DNA of 64,000 nucleotides. Source: an uncultured Candidatus Melainabacteria bacterium (lineage in GTDB: Bacteria; Cyanobacteriota; Vampirovibrionia; Gastranaerophilales; Gastranaerophilaceae). Below the pieces are notes generated by a model. The model had not been told where the DNA came from. It made no database searches and saw nothing but the letters and a program-made list of their open reading frames with translations. Where the stretch lies: positions 47,337 through 111,336 of the forward strand of contig CAKUTX010000005.1 in NCBI GenBank assembly GCA_934692485.1, read 5' to 3'. The position numbers were made by a program, and so were the translations under genes. Of the stretch, positions 53,854-61,533 are shown one piece after another (the first letter of the stretch is position 1; every line of letters begins with the position of its first letter).

Positions 53854-53887
53854 TAACATATTACCATGAATAAGTTGGAATTTTCCA
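53854..53887. promoter_or_regulatory. Interleaved divergent leaderless promoters of the APE-like cluster
   Basis: Only 14 bases separate the two ATGs. Minus strand: TGGAAA (53887-53882), 18 bases, extended TGG-TAATAT (-10 at 53863-53858), six bases, ATG 53851. Plus strand: extended TGT-TAACAT (-10 at 53854-53859), six bases, ATG 53866; a weaker alternative is TTGTAA (53809) and TAATAT (53833) with a ~20-base leader. The -10 boxes overlap by two base pairs, and each promoter reaches into the other gene. Confidence 0.55.
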
Positions 53888-54444
53888 TTAAAAAAATATC
53901 GTATTCTACAGGCGAAAACATAGATTTGTCGAACATTCCGATGATGATGAGGCGAAAACTTTCTCCTGTTGGCAAAATTGCATTGAGTACAATGTTGGAA
54001 TGCTATGATGGTTCTGAGGATTTGAAACTTGTGTATGCTTCTCGTTATGGTGAATTAGAACGGGTTGTAAAGCTTATTGGACAAGAGCTTGAAGAGAATG
54101 AAATATCGCCGACTGGATTTAGTTTTTCTGTTCACAATTCTACTATTGGGCTGTTTTCGTTATTAAAAAATATTCATTCATCATATAATTCTGTCGCTGG
54201 AGGTGAAAATACTTTTTCTCAGGGGCTTTTAGATGCGATTTTGAATAATGAAAAGACTCTTTTTTGTTATGCAGAATCTGTTGATAGGTACGAAAGTATA
54301 TCGATTTTGATTGATAACTGCGATGGAGAAAAGGTTCAAATTCGCTCAAATGATGAAAACTTAAGCCCTAACAGTTTTTATGATTTTATCAATGGCGGAA
54401 GATATATTTGTCCGCTCTATATTTTGGAGCGAGTTGATGTTTAA
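53866..54444 (+). CDS. Ketosynthase-like chain-length factor (ApeC-like)
   Basis: 192 residues. N-terminal half of a ketosynthase fold only: MMMRRKLSPVGKIALS, VYASRYGELERVV and SFSVHNSTIGLFSLLKN, where a Cys would be expected but is absent. This matches the beta-ketoacyl synthase N-terminal-like family that pairs with a KS in APE systems to set chain length. No Shine-Dalgarno sequence; predicted leaderless. It overlaps the next gene by 8 bases. Confidence 0.8.
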   Translation: MNKLEFSIKKISYSTGENIDLSNIPMMMRRKLSPVGKIALSTMLECYDGSEDLKLVYASRYGELERVVKLIGQELEENEISPTGFSFSVHNSTIGLFSLLKNIHSSYNSVAGGENTFSQGLLDAILNNEKTLFCYAESVDRYESISILIDNCDGEKVQIRSNDENLSPNSFYDFINGGRYICPLYILERVDV

Positions 54445-55162
54445 GAGATTTTATCGCGGATTTTTAGTAACTTTTTCGTTTGTAATGTTTGGCTTTGGGG
54501 CGCTTTTGATTGGGTTTATTTTAATTCCGTTTGGTAAAATTTTTATAAAAGATGAACGTAAAATTTTTTCAAAGTTAATTCATAACATTTGGCATTGGTT
54601 TGTAAAATATTTAATGTGGCTTGGAATTTTTAAACTTAATCTTCAAAATATTGAACAGATGAGTGGGAAAATTATTGTTGCAACTCACCCGACTTTTATA
54701 GATATATTAATACTTATCGGGATTTATGAAAATTCTTTATGTCTGGCAAAGAAAGAACTTTTAAACAATGTTTTTTTGAAAAATATAATAAAAAATGTAT
54801 ACATTCCCAATAATATTGAGCTTGATGAGTTTAAAAATTTGTGTACAAAAGCTTTGCAAGACGGTTATAATATAATAATTTTTCCAGCTGGAACAAGAAC
54901 TGAAAACAATGAAAATTTAAAAATCCATAAAGGTTCAGCGGCTATTCAAATAGCTTCCGGTGCAGATATTGTCCCTGTTAAGATTGATTGTGATTATCCG
55001 TTTTTGCAGAAAGGCAAACCGATTTATGATGCTGGAGATAGGCTTATAACCTATGAAATCAGGCAACTTGAACCGATAAAATTGTGCGATTTTAATGAAG
55101 TGTCAGAAATAAAATTGCGTAACGCTATTTGTGAAAAGATAAAATTTGACTTTATAAATTAG
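54437..55162 (+). CDS. PlsC-type acyltransferase (ApeD-like)
   Basis: 241 residues from the ATG at 54437, chosen because GGAGCGAG lies just before it and it overlaps the previous stop. N-terminal membrane helix (FLVTFSFVMFGFGALLIGF), then the acyltransferase motifs THPTFIDI (H-x4-D), FPAGTRTEN and a PVKIDCDYP strand. It may attach the polyene to a glycerolipid or load an acyl primer. Unlike LpxL-type, it belongs to the lysophosphatidic-acid acyltransferase group. Confidence 0.85.
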   Translation: MFKRFYRGFLVTFSFVMFGFGALLIGFILIPFGKIFIKDERKIFSKLIHNIWHWFVKYLMWLGIFKLNLQNIEQMSGKIIVATHPTFIDILILIGIYENSLCLAKKELLNNVFLKNIIKNVYIPNNIELDEFKNLCTKALQDGYNIIIFPAGTRTENNENLKIHKGSAAIQIASGADIVPVKIDCDYPFLQKGKPIYDAGDRLITYEIRQLEPIKLCDFNEVSEIKLRNAICEKIKFDFIN

Positions 55163-55192
55163 TTAAGTTATAAGTATTATAGGTGAATTAAG

Positions 55193-55453
55193 ATGTGTTT
55201 AGAAAAAGAAATTAAAACTCTGATTATCAAGTCACTTGAATTAGAGGATGTTACTGAGGAAGATATAAAAGACGAAGAACCATTGTTTGTAAGTGGTTTT
55301 GGCTTGGACAGTATCGATGCTTTGGAGCTTGGAATGGCTTTGAAAAAAAAGTATCATATTGATTTGAGTGAAAATAAAGAAGAAAATAAAAAACATTTTT
55401 ATTCTGTTAAGACTATTGCCGATTTTATAAGAAATAAAACGAAGGGTGAATAA
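55193..55453 (+). CDS. Acyl carrier protein 1 (ApeE-like)
   Basis: 86 residues. Phosphopantetheine site in GLDSIDALELG (Ser ~41). Acidic, helical, with the usual spacing of an ACP. AGGTG before the ATG. Followed without a gap by a second ACP, as in APE clusters, where one ACP carries the aryl starter and the other the growing chain (known from the E. coli system; not shown here). No phosphopantetheinyl transferase gene is adjacent. Confidence 0.88.
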   Translation: MCLEKEIKTLIIKSLELEDVTEEDIKDEEPLFVSGFGLDSIDALELGMALKKKYHIDLSENKEENKKHFYSVKTIADFIRNKTKGE

Positions 55454-55705
55454 GTGGGTAAAAAATATACAAGAGAACAAATTTTTGAAAAATTAAAAAC
55501 AATTTTGGTAGACGATTTTGAATTGGCTCCTGAAAAAGTTGTTTTGGAAGCAAATTTGTTTGAGGACTTAGAGCTTGACAGTATTGATGCGGTGGATTTG
55601 GCTGTAAAATTGCAGGAATTTACAGAGAAAAAAATTTCACCAGAAAATTTTAAACAAATAAGAACAGTAGAAGACGTAGTTGTTGCTGTTGAAGGTTTGC
55701 TGTAG
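55454..55705 (+). CDS. Acyl carrier protein 2 (ApeF-like)
   Basis: 83 residues, GTG start directly after the previous stop, GAAGGG 7 bases upstream. Phosphopantetheine site in ELDSIDAVDLA (Ser ~40). Sequence differs from ACP 1 outside the DSID motif, so the two probably have distinct partners. Confidence 0.88.
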   Translation: MGKKYTREQIFEKLKTILVDDFELAPEKVVLEANLFEDLELDSIDAVDLAVKLQEFTEKKISPENFKQIRTVEDVVVAVEGLL

Positions 55706-55706
55706 T

Positions 55707-56132
55707 TTGTGCGCATTGAGTAATTTAAAAAAATTAAGACCGATATTTCCTTTTTTGGGGACAATTTGTGTCGTAATGTTTTTTCATTACAGTAAAATTT
55801 ATGCACTAAAATTTTATCCTGTGATAGTGAATTCTTTTATTTTTTGCGTATTTTTTTGTTCGCTTTTTTGTGAAGAAACTGTTATTCAAAAAATTGCAAA
55901 AAAAATGGACGGGAAGTTGACGGATTTTTCAAGAAAATATACAAGAAATTTGACATATGTTTGGTGCATTTTTTTGTTTGTAAATTTGTTGATTTCAATT
56001 GCAACCGTTTTTATGAGTGCAAAAATTTGGGAATTGTATAATGCTTGTATTTCGTATCTTGCGCTAGGAATAATGTTCGGGGTAGAATATATGGTGAGAA
56101 TTATCTTGAGAGCAAAGTATGACAAAAAATAA
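55707..56132 (+). CDS. Small membrane protein, ApeG/COG4648-like
   Basis: About 141 residues with a TTG start (55707 or 55716; no ATG fits). Four hydrophobic segments: LGTICVVMFFHYSKIYAL, FYPVIVNSFIFCVFFCSLF, TYVWCIFLFVNLLISIATVF and YLALGIMFGVEYMV. The RKYTRNLTYVWCIFLFVN piece matches the RxxTxxWxxFFxxN pattern of ApeG-type proteins, uncharacterised but constant in APE clusters. Overlaps the next gene by 14 bases. Confidence 0.7.
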   Translation: MCALSNLKKLRPIFPFLGTICVVMFFHYSKIYALKFYPVIVNSFIFCVFFCSLFCEETVIQKIAKKMDGKLTDFSRKYTRNLTYVWCIFLFVNLLISIATVFMSAKIWELYNACISYLALGIMFGVEYMVRIILRAKYDKK

Positions 56133-57384
56133 CGAAATTTTTATATTCAATACGTCGGGTTCAAGCGGACAACCAAAATCTGTAAAAAAAAGTAGGCAAA
56201 GTTTGCTTGCTGAGGCTCAAGATTTGGCTGATTTTTTCAAATTTTCTCAAGATACTGTTTTTGTATCAACGGTTAGTACAGAATTCATGTATGGCACAAC
56301 GTTTGTTGCTATGTTGCCGCAAGTTTTGGGTTGCAAAGTTGATGAAGAACGTGTTTTTTATCCAGAAGATATAAAAGATTATGAAAAATTTGTTTTTGTT
56401 TCGACTCCATCTTTTTTGAAAAAATTGGCAAAATATAATTATACATTCAAACATAAGCCTGAAATGATAATTTCTGCCGGAGCAAAACTTGATGATGAAA
56501 TTTTTGAATATTTTGAAAAAATTTCAAAAGGAGTTACAGAAATATACGGTAGCACAGAAGCCGGAGTCATTGCATATAGACAATCTTGCAAAGATAATTT
56601 GCAGTTTTTTAACAATGTAAAATTTCGACAAATTAAGGATGAAATATATATAAAATCATCATATTTTGATGAAAAAGAATTGCTTTTGAATGACGAATTA
56701 GAATTTTTTGAAAATCAAAAATTTAGAATAAAAAAACGTAATGATAGAATTGCAAAAATTCAAGAAAAACGAATTTCTTTACCTGAAGTTGAAGCAAATT
56801 TTTTAGAGCATAAGTTTGTGGAAAATGTTTATTGTTTAGGCATTGATAATAAACTTTGTGTTGCAGTAATTTTAAATAATTTTGGAAAAAATTTTTTAGA
56901 AAAAAATGGGAAATTGGGGTTGATAAAAAATTTAAAAAATACGCAATTATCCGCAAATATTTCTCCAAAAAAATGGAGATTTTTGCCAACATTTCCTTTG
57001 AATTCTCGAGGGAAAATTGATGGAAAAAGAATTAAAGAAATTTTTAATACTAACGTGACATTTCCTGATATTGTTAATTTTATTTTTGATGAAAATTTTG
57101 CAGAATTAAGTTTAATTTTTCCAAAAAATTGTAATTTTTTTGATGGACATTTTTCAGACTTTCCAATTTTGCCAGGAGTCGCTCAACTGTTTTTTGCCAA
57201 AGAATTTGTTCGAGATATTTTTAATTTGAATTTTGTTCCGCAAAAGGTAAAAAAAGTTAAATTTTCTTCTATAATTAAACCAGAAATGAAAGTAAAATTA
57301 CGATTGGAGCGCGGAGAAAATTCTGTAGACTATAAATTTTTTGATGATGAAAAAGTTTTTTCTTCAGGCACTTTTGTTTTATAA
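56119..57384 (+). CDS. Fused AMP-ligase (ApeH-like) and dehydratase (ApeI-like)
   Basis: 421 residues. Residues 8-310: adenylate-forming enzyme starting directly at the ATP loop NTSGSSGQPKS, then EIYGSTEAGVIA and the C-terminal SRGKIDGKRI catalytic Lys region; the ~90 residues that normally precede the ATP loop are absent. Residues ~325-421: a hotdog dehydratase (FFDGHFSDFPILPGVAQ). In APE systems the ligase loads an aromatic acid on an ACP and ApeI dehydrates intermediates; here both are one chain. Confidence 0.82.
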   Translation: MTKNNEIFIFNTSGSSGQPKSVKKSRQSLLAEAQDLADFFKFSQDTVFVSTVSTEFMYGTTFVAMLPQVLGCKVDEERVFYPEDIKDYEKFVFVSTPSFLKKLAKYNYTFKHKPEMIISAGAKLDDEIFEYFEKISKGVTEIYGSTEAGVIAYRQSCKDNLQFFNNVKFRQIKDEIYIKSSYFDEKELLLNDELEFFENQKFRIKKRNDRIAKIQEKRISLPEVEANFLEHKFVENVYCLGIDNKLCVAVILNNFGKNFLEKNGKLGLIKNLKNTQLSANISPKKWRFLPTFPLNSRGKIDGKRIKEIFNTNVTFPDIVNFIFDENFAELSLIFPKNCNFFDGHFSDFPILPGVAQLFFAKEFVRDIFNLNFVPQKVKKVKFSSIIKPEMKVKLRLERGENSVDYKFFDDEKVFSSGTFVL

Positions 57385-57394
57385 TGAGGTTATG

Positions 57395-57802
57395 ATGATT
57401 GTTTGCGAAACTTATACAGATGTACAATTTTTTGATCTTGATCCGATGAATGTTGTTTGGCACGGAAATTATGTCAAATATTTAGAGCAAGCCAGATGTG
57501 ATTTGCTATCAAAAATAGGTTACACTTATGATGATATGAAGTCAGACGGTTTTGCATATCCTGTCGCGACATTGGAAATGAAGTTTATAAAATCTGCAGT
57601 TTTTATGCAAAAATTAAAAATTGTTTCTACGTTGACAGAAATTGAGCCTGCGCTAAATATTAAGTATGAAATTTTTGATGCGGATACGGGCGAAAATATT
57701 TTTAAAGCAAAAAGTATGCAAATATGTGTGAATATTAAAACGCGTGAAAGTGTTTATTCTGCGCCCAAAAAATTTGTAGAAAGTGTAAAAAAATATGCGT
57801 AA
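57395..57802 (+). CDS. Hotdog thioesterase (ApeK-like, 4-hydroxybenzoyl-CoA type)
   Basis: 135 residues from the ATG at 57395, 5 bases after GAGG. Typical start YTDVQFFDLDPMNVVWHGNY with catalytic Asp (DLDPMNVVWHGNYVKYLEQA region), the 4HBT pattern. Releases acyl groups from ACP or CoA. Ends 8 bases inside the LolA-like gene. Confidence 0.85.
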   Translation: MIVCETYTDVQFFDLDPMNVVWHGNYVKYLEQARCDLLSKIGYTYDDMKSDGFAYPVATLEMKFIKSAVFMQKLKIVSTLTEIEPALNIKYEIFDADTGENIFKAKSMQICVNIKTRESVYSAPKKFVESVKKYA

Positions 57803-58319
57803 ATTTTTGATTTTATTATTAATAATTTTTTGTGGCATAAGCGTTTGTTTTGCTTCAGATGACATATTCAATCACCCCTCATCAAGTAAAGCAATTTCTT
57901 CACAAATGCCAAAATTAAAAGATGTTTCTTGTAAGTTTACGCAAGAAAAATATATTAATTCCGTCGTTTTAAAATCCGGTGGAAATTTCCAATTTGTAAA
58001 GAGCAAAGGTGCAATTTTTGAAACTCTTTATCCAATAAAATCGACTGTGTCTTATACATCTGCGCAGAACAAGCAGATGAATGATGTTATTTTAGCAATT
58101 TCTAACAAAAATTATTCATATTTAGACAAAAACTTTAGCCTTTATTACAAAAAAGAAAACGAAGTTTGGGTTGTTGGCTTAAAACCAAAAAAGGGCTCAG
58201 TTGCGGCATCACAATTACGTGATATTATAATTAAAGGGAAAACAGATATTAGTAATATAAAAATTAGTACTCTAAAAAACGGAACAACGGATATTCATTT
58301 TAAATGCGGAGCAAATTAA
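57795..58319 (+). CDS. LolA-like periplasmic lipid/lipoprotein carrier (ApeL-like)
   Basis: 174 residues. Signal peptide FLILLLIIFCGISVCFAS (~4-21). Mature LolA-like pattern: VSCKFTQEKYINSVVLKSGG, GAIFETLYPIKSTVSYTS, NEVWVVGLKPKKGS. Such proteins ferry lipids or lipoproteins across the periplasm; in APE clusters one accompanies the MMPL exporter. Overlaps the exporter by 16 bases. Confidence 0.82.
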   Translation: MRKFLILLLIIFCGISVCFASDDIFNHPSSSKAISSQMPKLKDVSCKFTQEKYINSVVLKSGGNFQFVKSKGAIFETLYPIKSTVSYTSAQNKQMNDVILAISNKNYSYLDKNFSLYYKKENEVWVVGLKPKKGSVAASQLRDIIIKGKTDISNIKISTLKNGTTDIHFKCGAN

Positions 58320-60487
58320 TTAATTTTTTTAGAATTTTTTTTATTGTAATTCTCATTGTTTTGGGGATTGCTGTTTTGTTCAGACCAGCGCACACAGAAA
58401 CTAACATTTTAAAGGCGATTTTTTCTTCTGCGCAAGATAATTTGCTTGTCGATTTGAGTAGCAAGTTTTCTGCAAAAATTAACATAATTGTTGAAAGTGA
58501 TGACGCAGAAAAAGCTGAAAATATTTCCAAAACAATTTATGCAAAATTGGATAATTCTAAAATTTATACAACAGACACGAACATAACAAAAATTTTGTCA
58601 GATTACGAAAAATATCACAATAATTTGTTATCAAATAAAACACAAAAATTGCTTTTACAAAAGCAATACGAACAAGTTCAAGAAAACGCTTATGAAATGC
58701 TATACAATCCTGTTATGCCTCCAATCGGCTCAATTGATGAGGATCCGTTTTTACTCTTGACAGATTTTGTGATGAATTTATCATCAAATACTCAAATTTC
58801 TAATTTTACTCCAATTACGCTTTCTTCTGAAAATTCGCAGGGAAATAAATTTTATTCTGTTGTAATGCTTGATGTCGACAAAGACTTGGCTCTTTCTCCA
58901 ACCGTATTAAATCAAGAGGTCAAAAAGCTTATTGATATGCAAAAAGAAATGTCTGACAAAGATACTAAAATATTTTTAACAGGGGCGCCAATTCATTCGT
59001 TCTTTGCGAGTAGTCGTTCTATTTTTGAGATAAATTTGATTTGCGTTTTGTCCTCAATTTTTGTAATTGGTTTAATTTTTATGTACTTCAAATCCTTAAA
59101 ACCATTGTTCCCAATTGCAATAAGTATTGGTTTAGGAATTTATTCGGGATATTGTGTTACTGCATTAATTTTTCATGATATTCATATTTTGACATTTGTT
59201 TTTTCTACAACGCTTATCGGAATTTGTGTTGATTATTCTTTGCATTATTTCGTTGCATTAAATAACAAAAATTCAGGGAAAAAAGCAATTGCATCTATTC
59301 TTAAAAGCCTTTCTGTCAGCTTGATTACAACTGTTAGCGCTTTTTTAATTTTGTTGTTTGCAAACTTTATTTTATTAAGACAAATTTCTGTTTTTACGAT
59401 TAGCGGTTTGGTTACTGTTTATTTTATTGTTACTTTATTTTATCCTTTATTTTTTAAAAAAATGAGTAGTTGTTCAGGGTTTAAAAATTGGAAAATTAAT
59501 TTAAAATTTCCTAAAAATTTTCAACTAATTTTTTCAATAGTTGTTGCAATTATTTGTTTGGTTGGTTTGTGCAAAATTAATTTTGATGACAATATTAAAA
59601 ATATGTATACACCACCTAAAAAACTTCTTTATGCTGAAAAACTTTTTGCAGAAATTGCAGGAAAAAATTCTGATACTTCAATTCTTGTTGTGCACGGAAA
59701 TAGTTTGGAAGAAATATTACAAAAAGAAGAAAAAATTGCTGAAAATTTAGAAAATTATCAAGCATTAAGCAAGTTTATTCCTTCTCAGAAACGACAAAAA
59801 TCAAATCAAATTTTAAGAAAAAAACTTTATCAAAATAGGTTAAATAGTTATGCAACATTTTTGCCAATTCAACAAAGAAATCAATTATTAAATCAAAAAA
59901 TTTCAGATAATTTTTTAGAATTAAATGAAAATTTTGACGTTCTGAAAAACAATTTTTTGATAGATAAAAATACATCTATAATGATTGTTTCAGATTATAC
60001 GGGTAAAAAAAATAACGACGTAAAAATTATAAATTTTCAAAAAGATATTTCAAAACAAATTAAACATTGCAGAAAAATTAGTATTAGTTTATTGGCTCCA
60101 ATTTTTGTATTTTTATATATTTTATTATCGAAAATTTATGACTATAAATCTGGATTTAAAATTATTTTACCATCATTAATATCCGTTTTATTAGTATTTG
60201 GTTTTTTAGGATTTTTTAATTGTTCGATTAATTTATTTCATATCTTAGCAATATTTTTAGTAGTTGGTTTTGGGCTTGATTATTCAGTATTTAGATTTAG
60301 CGGAATAAAAGATGCAGAAGATGCTGTTTTTATGTCTTGTTTAACAACAGTGTTTTCGTTTGCATTACTTTCGTTTGCTGGATTTAAGCTGATAAGTTCG
60401 CTTGGAACAGTTCTGGCACTCGGTCTTTTGAGTTCTTATATTTTTAGTTTAAAATTAATAACAAATAATAGAGAGAGGCAAATATGA
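58304..60487 (+). CDS. MMPL/RND-type exporter (ApeM-like)
   Basis: 727 residues. Two halves, each with one long periplasmic domain and about six transmembrane helices: first TM at FFRIFFIVILIVLGIAVLF, then helices after ~245 (LICVLSSIFVIGLIFMYF) and the sterol-sensing-like core (TTLIGICVDYSLHYFVAL), second half ending FGLDYSVFRFSG with FALLSFAGFKLISSLG. The conserved Asp in GIDYS-like segments (CVDYS, GLDYS) is the proton path residue. Probably moves the polyene-lipid to the outer membrane. Confidence 0.88.
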   Translation: MRSKLINFFRIFFIVILIVLGIAVLFRPAHTETNILKAIFSSAQDNLLVDLSSKFSAKINIIVESDDAEKAENISKTIYAKLDNSKIYTTDTNITKILSDYEKYHNNLLSNKTQKLLLQKQYEQVQENAYEMLYNPVMPPIGSIDEDPFLLLTDFVMNLSSNTQISNFTPITLSSENSQGNKFYSVVMLDVDKDLALSPTVLNQEVKKLIDMQKEMSDKDTKIFLTGAPIHSFFASSRSIFEINLICVLSSIFVIGLIFMYFKSLKPLFPIAISIGLGIYSGYCVTALIFHDIHILTFVFSTTLIGICVDYSLHYFVALNNKNSGKKAIASILKSLSVSLITTVSAFLILLFANFILLRQISVFTISGLVTVYFIVTLFYPLFFKKMSSCSGFKNWKINLKFPKNFQLIFSIVVAIICLVGLCKINFDDNIKNMYTPPKKLLYAEKLFAEIAGKNSDTSILVVHGNSLEEILQKEEKIAENLENYQALSKFIPSQKRQKSNQILRKKLYQNRLNSYATFLPIQQRNQLLNQKISDNFLELNENFDVLKNNFLIDKNTSIMIVSDYTGKKNNDVKIINFQKDISKQIKHCRKISISLLAPIFVFLYILLSKIYDYKSGFKIILPSLISVLLVFGFLGFFNCSINLFHILAIFLVVGFGLDYSVFRFSGIKDAEDAVFMSCLTTVFSFALLSFAGFKLISSLGTVLALGLLSSYIFSLKLITNNRERQI

Positions 60488-61533
60488 AATATAGACGAAT
60501 AAAAAAACATCTTTCCCCACAAATAAAAGCTCTTTCGGATGCGCAAAAAATTGCTTTCGCTCCACTAACTTTTCAAGCAGTTTCAGCGATGTTGGAGTTT
60601 GGAATTTTAAAATTTTTAGATGATAATCCATCAACAATTGATGAAATTATCAGTAATTGTAAAATCTCAAAATACACAGCAGAAACATTGTTAGAGGTTG
60701 CATGCGCTGGCGGTATTACAATAAAAGTCGATGATAAATATGTAAATAGTCTTGTCGCAAATGCTTTTTTGTACAACGAAATGACAAAAGTAAATTTTAA
60801 TTTTACTAAAGATGTTTGCTATCTCGGGGCGTCAGAACTTTTTCAATCTTTTGCAAAATCTGAACCTATTGGACTTAGAAAATTTTTTGGAAACTATGAA
60901 ACAATTTACAATGCCTTACATATTTTGCCAGAAAAAGTAAAAAAAAGTTGGTTTGATTTTGACCATTTTTATTCAGATTTGTGTTTTGAAGATGTTTTAA
61001 AAATTATTTGCAAAGACAACCTTACACAAATTTTTGATATAGGTGGAAACACTGGGAAATTTGAGCAAGCTTGTCTTGATTATGACCAAAATATCATTGT
61101 AAACATGATTGACCTTTCTGAAAATATTGAAGTTGCAAGAAAGAATTTGAAAAACGATAGACTTAAATTTCATTGTATTAATGTGTTGAAAGACGCGTTT
61201 CCTGCAATTTCTGGTGCAGTTTTTATGAGCCAATTTTTAGATTGTTTTTCTGAAGAACAAATTGTTTTAATCTTGAAAAAAATTAAAGAAAAAATGACTC
61301 CAAATACAAAAATATTTATTTTGGAGCCGTTTACGGACAAACAGATGTTTGATGGTGCAACGTATTCACTGGTGCATATTTCTCTTTATTTTACATGTAT
61401 GGCAAACGGAAAAAGTAAAATGTATAGTGAAAAAAGAATGCTTGAGCTGGTTGAAAAAGCTGGATTAAAACTGCATAAAAAATATGAAAATATTGGAGTT
61501 CATGATTATACATTATTGGAGCTTTGTAAGTAA
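60484..61533 (+). CDS. SAM-dependent methyltransferase (O-methyltransferase-like, in APE cluster)
   Basis: 349 residues. N-terminal helical region (~25-105) with a winged-helix-like dimer part (TFQAVSAMLEFGILKFLDDN, ISKYTAETLLEVACAGG), then a Rossmann domain: FDIGGNTGKFEQACLDY (SAM motif I, ~183-199), IDLSENIEVARKNL and VFMSQFLDCFSEEQ. The plan matches class I O-methyltransferases with an N-terminal dimer domain. May methylate the aryl head group. Starts at the exporter stop (ATGA). Confidence 0.82.
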   Translation: MKYRRIKKHLSPQIKALSDAQKIAFAPLTFQAVSAMLEFGILKFLDDNPSTIDEIISNCKISKYTAETLLEVACAGGITIKVDDKYVNSLVANAFLYNEMTKVNFNFTKDVCYLGASELFQSFAKSEPIGLRKFFGNYETIYNALHILPEKVKKSWFDFDHFYSDLCFEDVLKIICKDNLTQIFDIGGNTGKFEQACLDYDQNIIVNMIDLSENIEVARKNLKNDRLKFHCINVLKDAFPAISGAVFMSQFLDCFSEEQIVLILKKIKEKMTPNTKIFILEPFTDKQMFDGATYSLVHISLYFTCMANGKSKMYSEKRMLELVEKAGLKLHKKYENIGVHDYTLLELCK

